Shown one piece after another: positions 35,501-46,537 of a stretch of DNA of 64,000 bases. The stretch comes from Sialis fuliginosa (lineage: Eukaryota; Arthropoda; Insecta; Megaloptera; Sialidae). The translations under genes and the position numbers were made by a program. Every line of letters starts with the position of its first letter. Position 1 is the first letter of the stretch. The stretch covers positions 19,749,001 through 19,813,000 of the forward strand of contig OY540813.1 of the NCBI GenBank assembly GCA_961205875.1, read 5' to 3'. The notes beneath the pieces are model-generated. The model was not told where the DNA came from and did not search any database. It saw only the letters and a list, made by a program, of their open reading frames with translations.

Positions 35501-38500
35501 TTGTTTATCTAGTTTTAACACAACAGTATATTTTTTATTTTAATATTGATTTTTTATAATATATTTTAGGAGAGTTAGCAACGCCAGATTTACGTGAAAG
35601 AGTCACAATGCTTGAAAAAGAAAACAGAGAATTGAGGTTAGCTTCATCTGATCCAGCAGCCGCAGCACTCTTAGAAGATGCAACACAACGACAAGAACAA
35701 TTACGTGGTCAACTGCGTATTAGCAATCAAAGGATTTTAGAACTAGAAACAAAATTAGAAGAAAAACAAGACACTGAACTTAGACAACAAATTCTAAACC
35801 TTCAAGAAACGCTCACTGTAAAGGAAGCTGAACTTCAAGCAAATGCCGAGAAATATAAAAAAAATATAGAAAAGGCTCGTGACATAATAAAAAGCATGCA
35901 ACCGCGGGGTGGAAGTTTAGGAGAAGAAACAATAGCTAGAACGACATCGTCAGATTGTATGAAAGAGAACGAAGAGAGGTTGATTACAACAGCATTTTAT
36001 AATCTTGCAAGTCAATGCCAACGAGATGCAGTGAATGCACGGTTAGCTTTATTGAGTGCTGGGCAAAGTGCTACTTTTCTGTCTCGTCAAAGACAACCTG
36101 TATCAAGGCATTCTTTGCAATCATATAAACTTAAGTGACACATGTTTTTAAAAGAAAATAATTTAAACAGTTTATAAATACTAGTTTTACTATTATAAGG
36201 TACAAAAAAACATGTGTTTAAAAAAATTAGCTAATTTCCGTACCAATGTATAAATGAAAGTGCTATAAATAAGATTAATATTTAACAGAAAGGGTATTAA
36301 TAAGTAAATTAATTTTACAAACGCAATAAATAAATATTCTACTCAATCAGTTGCAATATAATGTAATATAAAAAAGGTTGTTTCTACTTTATATAAATTT
36401 TAGATTTATTAGTATTTATGAAATATGCTATTGAACTCTATTCAAATATCATTATACAGTATTGTTTATTTTTGTAGTAAATTAGTATTTTATAATATTT
36501 ACATAATATACATTTCTAAAATGAATATAATTGGATAGTAAGTCATTTATGATTGTTTTACACAACGTTTACGAACAAAATATATACAATTAGAATATAA
36601 AAATATATTTTTTATCATACTGAAGAACAAATTAAAATAATTAGATTTTATGTAACTATACCTAGATATACTTTTTTCTACTACTCTAAACTTCATACTT
36701 TAATATAATAAAAAATAAAAATTATGCTTATCTACACAGTGAACTGTATTTGTGCAATAAATATGATTTATATTTGATATTTTTTTTATACATGTATGAC
36801 TAAATTGATTCAACGGATATTTGTTGTAAAGCTTGATAGCAAATTGCATTTTGTTAATATTTAATTGTATTTATGCGATTGTTTAATTGTAAAAATATAA
36901 CATTTTATAATGAAAATAAATATATAGGTTGATATGACTACTTTTTAATTTATCATTATTTTGAAAAACAGTTAAACTTAGTTATAATGAACATGGGAAG
37001 ATTAACAAAATTTCTTTATCAAAATTATTATATCAATAAAAATATACAGCAATTTTTTACTTACATCGTCAGCATCATCATTCTCTTGTTTAAATTGGTC
37101 ATCTTCTACAGGAATCGCAGGAACACGCATACTCGATGGTAAACCTGTCGAATCTGCCGTCAAACTTGATGTTTTATCATCTTTGTCTTCAGTTATACGA
37201 AAAGCTTCAAATATTTTATGAAATTGTCTGTACATAGGTGCCAATTCATGTAATCCTACAGTTTCTTGAACATACCTACAAAAAATGAAATTATTTTTAG
37301 TTTACTATTTATAAAAAAATTTACTTAAGAGAATAGTTAAAGAAGTAAGATTACTTAAAAAATACTTACTCAACTTCTACATCTGGTTCTCCAGTTTCAC
37401 TATTTAATGGCTTATCATTTTTAGTTTCATTTAATGATTTTTTTTCTTCTTCTTTTAGAGCTTTTCTTGCTTTCTTTCTCTTCTTTTTACGTTTGTTTTT
37501 ACTGGGACGTGTGTTATTTTTATCCGCAGTTTTCTCTTTATCTGCTTCATTGTCAGCTTCATCATCGGAATCTGCATCTTCACCGTAAGAAATCACTGAT
37601 GGTGGAGCACTCTGTGTTGGAGTTGGTTGTTTATTTTCACCTGTAACAAAACATTTACTTACTTATAATACCCTCCTTTGATTTGTTACATAGCACTGCA
37701 TATTTCAAACCTCTATAATTTTGTTATATAATATCAACCACCCTCTTTCTCTTTTAATGTTTAGTTCGTCTATATTTTGATGAATAAGATCAAATAACAT
37801 AGCGTTGACCTTGAGAATTCAAACTGTATAAATGAACAAGCCTAGTATTTTAGTCAATGTCAAAACGCAATGCTGGCTAAAATGCCAGAATTATTTAATT
37901 TAAGGTTGATATGACAACGTTTCAATGTTGTGTTATTTGCCAAGACTTTATACATTAAAATTAAGTTTAATAACAATATTTGTATTGTATAATAACAATA
38001 TTTTGATTTAGTGGTTCACAGAAGTCATGTAACTAATGTATAGTACATACCAACAGAAGGTTCATCGGGGTTTACTCCTAACTCTTGTGCACGTTGATCT
38101 TTAAATGCTAGAACTTGTTCTAATGCTTGAGGTAAAACTACATCTGTGTTTGGCTCAGGTAGCTGTGCTGGTCGTTCTACTCTGAGACTGAGAAGTGAGG
38201 GTAATGCTTTTTCCTGCAGAGGTCCTTGGTTAGTTGATTCTTCTACACCAGGTGGAGCAGCTAAAATATATTGATTTTGTTTTAGCCATTTTAATCAGTT
38301 ATATAAACCTAAATGTTATGAAACAGTAATACAACTGGTAAATACGGGGAACATGGGTGGTAGTTTTCACAACTGTCAAAAATCACTTATATAGTTATTC
38401 AAAATAGAGTTGATGCGCAAGCATGACTAGACCATATTTACTGTTTTTGTTTATTTTATTTGACAGAATTATTTAAAAATAGTAAAGTGTGGTGGAGATT

Positions 38501-38946
38501 TAATCCTCATTTTTAACCTAACTAAAACTAACCAACCCGCTTTTGCTCCAATAGATTGCCCTAACCAAGGATACTTAACGTGTTTATTATTAGAGCATTA
38601 ACTCTATTCTGAATAACTATATACGTGATTTCTGACAGTTGTGACAGCTGCCACCCATATTCTTCGTTTAATCATAAAACTTACTTATTTCATCACTATT
38701 CATTCTCATTCCCGGATTCCAATTAGGAGGAGGTGCGTTCATAGGAGGACCTGGTAATACTTGAGGTGGAGGGCCAGACGGATTCATTACAGGAGGCGGA
38801 GGCATGAAATTAGTCGATAATAAACTTGGAATGCCTGAAGTGACATTTGGAGGTGGTGGTGGAGGAGGTACAAGTCCAACAGGAGGTGGTGCTCCTGGTG
38901 GTGGAACAGACATCATTTGACGTTGCATATCGTTATGGTCTGCCAT
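29524..38946 (-). CDS. Sf3b2: Splicing factor 3b subunit 2 (SF3b145)
   Basis: Nine exons join in frame: 38685-38946, 38051-38260, 37370-37640, 37065-37275, 32902-33123, 32636-32829, 31963-32568, 31198-31528 and 29524-29592, giving 791 residues. Order of parts: a proline/methionine-rich N-terminus (1-87); an acidic then lysine-rich linker (about 175-225); a conserved core (DUF382) with VAELKQLV, RPDVVEMHDVTA, PRHWCFKRKYLQ, DYQKLHDAFFKWQTKP and HGDLYYEGKEFE; a PSP region (PGDLSEEL, WLIAMQRYGPPPSYPNL, FGYHAGGWGKPPVD); an acidic stretch; and the typical end KKYKEFKF. It is part of the SF3b particle of U2 snRNP at the branch site. No N-terminal SAP domain, present in vertebrate SF3B2, is visible. 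The start is the first ATG (38946). Intron 4 contains the whole Hook gene. Confidence 0.95.
29967..30070. repeat. Short inverted-repeat fragment related to the 51451 MITE
   Basis: TTGTTAGCTAACAC at the left and GCTTGTTAGCTAAG at the right enclose AACTGTCATATAAGTT, a block shared with 51451-51781 and, in part, with about 54440. It sits in Sf3b2 intron 8 and is probably a deleted, diverged relative. Confidence 0.5.
30228..30891. mobile_element. 664-bp hAT-like element with perfect 8-bp target duplication
   Basis: The termini TAGGGTTGCCAGAA and TTCTGGCAACCCTA are exact inverted repeats. ATTATAGT flanks both sides (30220-30227 and 30892-30899), the 8-bp duplication of hAT transposons. Near both ends are runs built from GTTCTCTTTTT/TCCTCTTTTT words, all on the same strand. 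No transposase is recognisable; the interior is AT-rich. It lies in Sf3b2 intron 8. Confidence 0.9.
33124..33475 (+). promoter_or_regulatory. Upstream region of Hook inside Sf3b2 intron 4
   Basis: Only 352 bp separate Sf3b2 exon 5 from the Hook start codon, so the Hook promoter and 5' UTR are probably within it. The first part is AT-rich with a TAAATAAATAAA run; a less AT-rich patch lies at 33250-33400. No core motif is assigned. Confidence 0.5.
33476..36138 (+). CDS. hook: Hook, dynein adaptor of endosomes
   Basis: Exons 33476-33830, 34314-34570, 34746-35454 and 35570-36138 join in frame to 629 residues (Drosophila Hook is somewhat longer). The N-terminal Hook domain (about 1-160) is clear: LCNSLIKWLQSL, ISDGVAVANALVQISPEYF, and in exon 2 GCAVNCEKKQEYITHIMAMEE. 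Residues about 165-560 are long coiled coils with LTEEKQML, LRRQIESLKEELYKMETSRDDYRIKAYESE-type heptads and PDLRERVTMLEKENRELR. The short C-terminus ends SLQSYKLK. Hook proteins activate cytoplasmic dynein and link it to endosomal cargo; Drosophila Hook is needed for endocytic trafficking. The gene lies on the strand opposite to Sf3b2, entirely inside its intron 4. A poly(A) signal follows at 36325-36330. No defect is seen. Confidence 0.95.
36325..36330 (+). terminator. Likely poly(A) signal of Hook
   Basis: AATAAA lies 187 nt after the Hook stop and is followed by a second overlapping AATAAA-like word. Its use would keep the Hook transcript about 730 nt short of Sf3b2 exon 4. Confidence 0.5.
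36331..37064. other. Sf3b2 intron 4 between Hook 3' end and exon 4
   Basis: AT-rich DNA without a recognisable gene or element; the transcripts of Hook and Sf3b2 face each other here. Confidence 0.5.
38349..38662. mobile_element. 314-bp fold-back element in Sf3b2 intron 1
   Basis: The left arm (GAACATGGGTGGTAG, then TCACAACTGTCAAAAATCAC and ATATAGTTATTCAAAATAGA) is inverted at the right (ATAACTATATACGTGATTTC, then CAGTTGTGACAGCTGCCACC and ATATTC). The arms are about 70 bp with roughly nine in ten positions paired. There is no coding capacity and no clear target duplication. It sits 22 bp from the exon 1 donor. Confidence 0.8.
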
Positions 38947-40740
38947 GATTAATGCCAATTGTGTTTATTTACGTTTGTTCCTAAAAATAATACAAGATAC
39001 GTTTAAAATTTAAGTAACATAACCTCACAGTATAATTTACTTACAGTTCAGTACTTACAAGTAACTTTTATATAAACATAGTAAAATGGTTTTAAGACTA
39101 ATAATTGTGTTATTTTTTAATATATGTAATATATTAATTAAATGCGATTAAAAAGCGGCGTTTTTAATATGTATGTATTACATTTATATTTCAGAAACGT
39201 GAAATTTGCATCATTACATATAGATTGCCAACTTACCTTCAATAGTGTTGCCAAGCTACCAGTATAAAAAAAAACATTACAATAAAAGCGGGAAATAATA
39301 AATATTTAATTTATGATTCAGATTAATATAAATATATTTTAAATCAACATAAATATGTCGATATCGATACTCGATATATTGTTATAAGTATACTCACGTT
39401 CAATAAATAAATTCAAGGATATTACATTACCTGTATATTAAAAATTTCAAAAAAATGTTCAATATTAAAAAAAGCTGTAGCTATTGATGTATTAAGTAAT
39501 GGAAAATGAAACTTTGCAAAAAGGAAATTAAAGTTTAAAATCTTTACTTTGTTGTATATCTTAAAAAGTAACAGGCTAATAAATAATTTCAATTTTTTTA
39601 CAACTTTGACAATGCGCGTCGAGTGAAAAAATGCAGCCTTTAAAATATGGCTTTTTAAAGCATATTGTTAGACCCTCAGAATCAAATTGTTTACTTTTTA
39701 AATTATTTTTTTCACCGAATTATTGATATTTTCAGCTAAAACCGTCCACCATTTCATGAGCTATTGCAAATTTAACAAATTATCGTATAATTAAAATATC
39801 TGTCATAGGTGCTATGGCGGAAATTTCTTATCTTATCTAATAAAAAAGTAATCTTAAATATAAAATTTCACCCTTCTGTGATTTGTCGTATTTGAGTTAC
39901 TGCATCTACAGACCGACACACAAACATTATGGCGAAAATAATCAGAATGGAAAATCCAGAATTCGAAAAAAATCAGCTTATCAACAATACTTGTATTTAT
40001 ACTATACATATGTATGTATTTCATACATATGTATAAGAAAGTAAAAAAAACATTTTAAAGTTTAAAGTGTCTACTTTTAAATTTTTTTGGGCAATTGATC
40101 GGTTTTAGTGAAACATTTAGCTCCCCCCCTCTACAAATCCGTAAACTAAAATCAGATTCGACTATATTGGTTTAAAAGTTACGGCCATTTTTCTCCAAAA
40201 TCTCGAAAACGGATTGAAAATTTCTATTTTTTATTATCTTTTTTATAAAATAGATATATTTTTAAGCAGGGTGTCGAGCTGATACAATTTCCTGAACCGG
40301 TTTAACTTCAGTTCACAAAGAAAAGAAAATTCCGGTTTCGTTTCGGTTCAATTTTTATTTTATTTTTTATTTCAGTAACTGGTTAAAAGTCCTCAAACCG
40401 TTTTTTAAGGGGTGAAACGGGAAGAGGGTTGGGGTAAAAAATTATAAAAATATTTATTGCTGTTCATTAAACATATTATTTTTGACTTCAAATATAAATC
40501 ATTAACCCTACACTTCACAGTGATGCATATTTGCATCACTTATGTTTTCCGTCTATAACTTAAAATTTACAAATAATTTACAAAGAAAAAACAATAGAAT
40601 GTAAGAGAAAAAACCTAATGCAGCTCCACTTCCTCCACAAGACGTACGACTGGATAATGTTAGTCATTTTCCAATTTGGAATGCTACAAGACTGCGATGT
40701 AAAAACCTTTCATGCAAATCTTGAAAAAATAAATATATCG
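38947..40740. other. Upstream region of Sf3b2, then repeat-rich intergenic DNA
   Basis: The first few hundred bases should contain the Sf3b2 promoter. From about 39630 on there are decayed dispersed repeats; 39830-39925 is related in reverse complement to 13600-13730. No gene is seen. Confidence 0.5.
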
Positions 40741-41335
40741 AAGGTCTTCGGGCATTAGATAGTCTTAAATAATGGTGTAAGCTATATTTAAAAAAAAAAA
40801 CTGGAGTCTCCTCGATCGCGCCAAGCTGACATATTAACTATTCAACTTATTTGTTAAATTTTCTATTTAAATTTCTTAATAATAGCCGAAGGCGCACTCG
40901 AAGGTCTTCGGGCATTAGATAGTCTTAAAGATAATGGTGTAAGCTATATTTAAAAAAAAATTGGAGTCTCCTCGATCGCGCCAAGCTGACATATTAACTA
41001 TTCAACTTATTTGTTAAATTTTCAATTTAAATTTCTTAATAATAGCCGATGGCGCACTCGAAGATCTTCGGGCATTAGATAGTCTTAAAGATAATGGTGT
41101 AAGCTATATTAAAAAAAAAACTGGAGTCTCCTCGATCGCGCCAAGCTGACATATTAACTATTCAACTTATTTGTTAAATTTTCAATTTAAATTTCTTAAT
41201 AATAGCCGAAGGCGCACTCGAAGGTCTTCGGGCATTAGATAGTCTTAAAGATAATGGTGTAGGCTATATTTAAAAAAAAACTGGAGTCTCCTCGATCGCG
41301 CCAAGCTGACATATTAACTATTCAACTTATTTGTC
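40741..41335. repeat. 160-bp tandem array, about 3.7 copies
   Basis: Units start at 40741, 40901, 41061 and 41221, spaced exactly 160 bp. Each begins AAGGTCTTCGGGCATTAGAT and contains CTCCTCGATCGCGCCAAGCT and a long A run. Units differ at only a few positions (for example AAGATCTT in the third). The last unit is cut after CAACTTATTTGT. No coding sense. The unit length is in the range of insect satellite DNA. Confidence 0.92.
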
Positions 41336-41350
41336 AAAATTACATTTACA

Positions 41351-41410
41351 ACGTCAAAGTGACATTTAAAACGCCAAAATGACATTTAAAACGTCAAAAT
41401 GACATTTAAT
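41351..41410. repeat. 20-bp tandem repeat, three units
   Basis: Three units of 20 bp, of the form ACGTCAAAATGACATTTAAA, lie at 41351-41370, 41371-41390 and 41391-41410, directly after the 160-bp array. A single unit occurs at 8360-8379. Each unit contains the partial palindrome GTCAAAATGAC. Confidence 0.85.
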
Positions 41411-41511
41411 ATATCCAATCAAATATCAATTTAGAAAAACAAAACACGAATTTTTAAAATAAATTGAGATAAATTTTTGTAATATTTATTTGACATATTT
41501 ATTTGATAGTG

Positions 41512-41968
41512 TAATAGGCGCCTAAGGGAATATTTTACAACAAACGTAGTAGACCCATATTATAGGAAATTTAATGCTCTACAAAAAATATTCTATAAAA
41601 TTTTCTCGTAAAATGTGTCGTTCTTGAGATATCATGAAAAAAGAAATCTTTTGGGGTGTCACTCCTCTCCCTTACACACGATTTTGATGATTTTGAAATG
41701 GGACCGTCCTCAAACCAAACCCAACCATCCGACCAAGTTTCAATAATATCGGTTCAGTGGTTCATGAGTTATGCGTGTGACAAGGATTCAGTGGACAGAC
41801 GGACGGACGGACACACGGACAGACAGACAGACACGGAACGAAAAGTGTTTGTCTTGACGTGAAACGGATAAATCAATTTAAAATTTTGAAATTGGAGAAC
41901 TTTTTTTTTGTCTCAATCAGAAACTATCACATAGCTTCTCGTATCTTCGATATTGCGAGGAAGCAAAA
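41512..41968 (-). repeat. Interspersed repeat, family W, minus-strand copy
   Basis: Reverse complement of 8815-9278, with the same order of landmarks: TTTGGGGTGTCACTCC, GACCGTCCTCAAACCAAACC, TATCGGTTCAGTGGTTCATG, a GACGGACGGAC/GACAGACAGAC tract and AAGTGTTTGTCTTGAC. It follows the two tandem arrays. A piece of its end (TATTGCGAGGAAGCAAAA) recurs near 4711. Confidence 0.7.
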
Positions 41969-43622
41969 TATATATACATTAAAGTTAATTATTTTTACCG
42001 TATTCCTAACATACACTTACATAGATTTACATAATTTCTAATAAAAAATATGTGCAGTGTAGGGTTAATTATAATCTATTTAAATTTTTGTGAAAATTTT
42101 AACCGTATAGAATAATAGGTCCATTCCTTTTTTATGTGCCAAACTTGAACAGTAAATTGAGAAACATATTTTAAGCACATACATAAGATTATATAACACA
42201 AAATATACAAAAATATACCTTGCTCATTTCTCGTAAGATAAACCATTTAAAAAATATCGATACGAAAATTTAAACGTATGCTTTAAATTACAAAAAATAA
42301 ATTTATATTTTCTGTTCTATGATTTTAAAAGTAAGAAAAAAGTATATTAATATAGCTATTAGTTATTATTTTTTATTATTCCGTGTCAAATGGAACACTT
42401 ATGGAATCCTTTCGGTGTCCGTCCTTCGTGGACAAAATGAAAAATTGACGCCTATGTAATATACATGATTGTAGGTATTTATTTCTATGAGTCTACTTAT
42501 TGAGGTAAGTATCCATAGAGGAATAAAAAGTCATTTATAAGTTGATAAAAATTGAATTAAACTACAATTGGTAATTTAAAAAGATTCTTTAAATGACTGC
42601 TATTATTGCGTGTACAAAAGCATTTGAATAGAGTCGTAAATTGGATGTTTTTATGAAGGCAGACGATTTTCAGAACACTTTTCAGTGGTATAATAAAATA
42701 ATAATTTACTGAGCACTTTTGTTGTTATATGTAAAATATATATTTTTGATTTAAAAAAAACATTTTTTTTCCTTTTGTAGTGCCTTTTCGCGATTTAAAA
42801 AATATTGGACCTGGGTACTGACTAGTGACTGGTACCTTGCATTTTTAAATTCTTTAAGATCTCAGGTATACGAATTTGATCATAATTGCCGGTTGTCATA
42901 TTATTTCCACTTACTTCCTTCTAGCGCATGCACTACTAAAATAAATTGTAATTTGTTGAATTTTTTTCTCGAAATAGAGCATCCCATGGAAAAAAACACT
43001 TCTTTTTACTGAAAAAATATCCCAGTGAGTGTGCATACTAGCACTGGGGGTGAAGGTGGCGGTTCGTCCTACACCCTAAGTGCTAGTGGGGTTCTGTGCT
43101 GCATGCCAATAATTACCCACCCCCCACCCCCATAATTAGCATTTTACCCCGGGCTTCAACCTTCCTTAGTCCGCCACTGGCCTGCATGTACGCATTTATT
43201 TAATTTTTACAAAATATGTATAACGTGTTAACTAAGTAAATGAAACGGAAAATGAATAATTTCGCAAAATAAGCGACACTTCATTGCTATGTATGCAAAG
43301 TGAATCCCGGAAATAATGAAAAATGTACAACCCACAACGATATATAAGGATAATTTGCATAACACTTCATCACACCCGTGCTGAGACCCACGCGAAACAA
43401 ATTACTTTACGACATTTGCTATTTGTAGTGATGATACGCTGATTTTTGTGCTATTAATTGGATTTATTAACAAAAAAATCACAGTCGACTATGGACGTTA
43501 AATTAAAGTAGGTTGTTTTGTATGGATATTGGTCCAATAAGTAGGGTTGTAGAAGACGGGTGAGAGATCCTGTGATACAATTTTGATTGTCTTTACATTC
43601 TTCATCGGGAAACACGAACAAT
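41969..43622. other. Intergenic DNA, no gene seen
   Basis: AT-rich with scattered decayed repeats. A piece ending CCTTAGTCCGCCACTGG near 43190 resembles the right end of the hAT-like MITE at 17036-17248, so a related remnant may end there. No gene is recognisable. Confidence 0.4.
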
Positions 43623-44094
43623 GAGTACGTTTACACAATGCTGTTATTTCGGTTTAACTATAACAGATGTAATAAAACCGTTTTAAGTGGTGGTGTTTAC
43701 ACATATGATAATAAGTGACGTCAGCTGGAATTATAATTCCGATTTGAAATATGCTATACGTTTGATAGCGTATCAACAAGAAATCTCAAAAATATTTCGT
43801 CTCTTTTATGTCCCACGAATCACGTGTTTTAACCATATTTTAACTGACAACATCTTTTCAAATGTTAATGCGAGGTGCATTACGATGAAATCCCAGTACT
43901 TCATAGATACTTATATTTTTTTAGGTTGGTTAAATAGATTTAACTACATATGTCCATGTAGACCAAGAGGAATAGCATAACTAAACCCGATTAGTTATGT
44001 TGGTTATAAAGCGTCATCTACACGAACTTTTACACCCGGTTTTATTACATCGGTTATAGTTAAACCGGAATAACGGCGTTGTGTAAACGTACTC
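43623..44094. mobile_element. 472-bp element with about 57-bp terminal inverted repeats
   Basis: GAGTACGTTTACACAATGCT at the left pairs with the right end (GTGTAAACGTACTC), and the pairing continues inward through GGTTTAACTATAACAGATGT and TAATAAAACCG with few mismatches. AAT lies on both sides (43620-43622, 44095-44097). An open frame of 97 codons across the middle looks random. Superfamily not assigned. Confidence 0.85.
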
Positions 44095-44313
44095 AATAAC
44101 TAATAAGTATGATTTAATTTGATTATTATTGATTAATTTTGATTATTATTTTCTAATTTTTTATGTCAAATAATCAATTGTAGACATTTTAATTTTATAA
44201 TTTTGTTTGAAACGCTTATTACTGAACGTAGATTAAAAGATGAATGGCGAAATTCGGTACAAATTTGAACAAGAATGGACGATGCATTTACAACCCTTAA
44301 GCTTTGGCACTTT

Positions 44314-44464
44314 ACAGAAATGGTGTCCGTCACCACTTCGACCTTGCAAATCTATTATATGTGATTCAATACAAGTGGTATTTTAGCTGCGTTTCGACGC
44401 AGTTTGTATTGAATCACATATAATATATTTGCAAGGTCGAAGCGGTGACGGATACCGTTTCTGT
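44314..44464. mobile_element. 151-bp fold-back element
   Basis: Arms ACAGAAATGGTGTCCGTCAC and its inverse, then CTTGCAAATCTATTATATGT and ATGTGATTCAATACAA with their inverse, pair over about 60 bp with few mismatches, leaving a short loop (GTGGTATTTTAGCTGCG and neighbours) that itself contains GCTGCGTTTCGACGCAG. No coding capacity or clear target duplication. Confidence 0.8.
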
Positions 44465-44986
44465 GTGAGAGTTAAATTCAATGAAAATTAATACTTGCCC
44501 GGATTTATTTTATAATTCAAAAACGATTACAAAACACAAAAACAGCTTCATTTTTATAACATTTTTAGTTTAAATGACTTAAGTGATTTAAGTGGCTTTC
44601 CGAAGTTTTTCATATTTAACACCAGGGGTTATTTTAGTGTGTAGTTGTAGTTTGTTTCTGTAGTTCTAACAATGACAATCTCTTTTATGCAATTGACCTA
44701 TTGATAAAAATTAACATTAGAATGAATAATAATTATTTACAATGTACCTACATATAAATAATGTGTTTTGCCATTTTTTACTACGTATCAATATCAATAA
44801 CATTTACAACTATTTCAACGTATAACCGCCCTTTCATAGATAACTATATAGGTGTAACTAATCAGATACAACTTTCAATGGTAACTAACAAGGCGTAAGT
44901 AACATTTTCAATATCTCCAATCTGCAACAACATATATGTATTACATAAGTATACTAGTATACTTATATAATATAAGTACAATGTAC

Positions 44987-46537
44987 ATATACAGGGTAGT
45001 TCAATAGTGCGTCCGGCTTTCCTAGTGCACTTCCCGTAGGAGATAGAAAAAAAAGTTTGGTACATAATATTATTGGTTTGAAAAGATCAACGTCGTAAAA
45101 TTATTTTTAACAATACAGGGTGTCCCATTTTTGCGGTATAACAAAAACAAAGATTTTTTTAAATGGAATACCCTGTAACGTTTTATGTCTTCCGATGTCA
45201 TTTTTTAACCTCTACATAAACGTCTGTTCAATTTTTAATTTAATGACAGTGTTGCCAAATTAGAATTTTTTTTCCGAAAAATAACCCATATTCAGGCTCA
45301 ACTATAAAAAATCGTAGCGACCTCGTTTTTTTTGAAGTTATGAATTTTTTTAGCAATAATGTTAGTCCAGGTAAAGAGTAACATTTTGATAATAAACAAA
45401 TTTAATTTAGTTCTACAGGGTGTTAATAAAAAAATGCCAAAGTTTGCAATCTTCAAAATGATAAAACTCATTTTTTTCAAATGTGACTACCCTTTTTTTA
45501 TTTCACTATTCGATGGGTTTTTTTCTCCTTTTCAATTTGTATAGGGGATATCTTATGTCTAAACTCCATACTTTCTGAGATATTCAATAATTTTCACAAA
45601 AGTAACCATTTCACCACGTTTTTATGCAAAATAAATGCGAAACAATTACAAAACAAATGCCGGTAAATTGATTTGTGCCTGGATGAAAATGGAAGACATT
45701 TCGAACATTTATTGTAGTCTTTTATCTTTTATATGTATTTTCAATTTTGTTACTGATCATAGTTTTTTGAATAAAATAAATAATTTTATTACATAAGTAT
45801 TATCCGTTTTAATTATAAAATTTAATCAAATGTTACATTGATACTTAAGTACTTACATTTTGGCATTTATTTTGCATCAGCACAGCCTACTTCGGTGCAT
45901 AAAAACGTGGTGAAATGGTTACTTTTGTGAAAATGATTGAATATCTCAGAAAGTATGGAGTTTAGACATAAGATATCCCCTATACAAATTGAAAAGGAGA
46001 AAAAAACCCATCGAATAGTGAAATAAAAAAAGGGTAGTCACATTTGAAAAAAATGAGTTTTATCATTTTGAAGATTGCAAACTTTGGCATTTTTTTATTA
46101 ACACCCTGTAGAACTAACTTAAATTTGTTTATTATCAAAATGTTACTCTTTACCTGGACTAACATTATTGCTAAAAAAATTCATAACTTCAAAAAAAACG
46201 AGGTCGCTACGATTTTTTATAGTTGAGCCTGAATATGGGTTATTTTTCGGAAAAAAAATTCTAATTTGGCAACACTGTCATTAAATTAAAAATTGAACAG
46301 ACGTTTATGTAGAGGTTAAAAAATGACATCGGAAGACATAAAACGTTACAGGGTATTCCATTTAAAAAAATCTTTGTTTTTGTTATACCGCAAAAATGGG
46401 ACACCCTGTATTGTTAAAAATAATTTTACGACGTTGATCTTTTCAAACCAATAATATTATGTACCAAACTTTTTTTTCTATCTCTTACGGGAAGTGCGCT
46501 AGGAAAGCCGGACGCACTATTGAACTACCCTGTATAT
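44987..46537. mobile_element. 1.55-kb near-perfect palindrome (fold-back element)
   Basis: Two arms of about 640 bp (44987-45630 and 45897-46537) are inverted copies around a loop of about 265 bp. I counted only about four to six differences between arms, so they are about 99% identical. The outer ends are ATATACAGGGTAGTTCAATA and its inverse. Inside each arm is a second ACAGGGTGTCCCA word. Matching 60-61-codon open frames on both arms (45359-45544 and 45980-46165, and their mirror frames) are a by-product of the duplication and resemble no protein I know. The loop is AT-rich. The class is uncertain. Confidence 0.9.

Noticed and set aside
43687..43980. A 97-codon frame inside the 472-bp inverted-repeat element
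   Set aside because: It partly runs in the inverted-repeat DNA, has no recognisable domain and lacks codon bias of a real gene.
45359..46165. Two 61-codon frames encoding almost the same peptide on opposite strands, suggesting a duplicated small gene
   Set aside because: They are the same DNA on the two arms of the palindrome. The peptide resembles no protein and has mirror frames of similar length.
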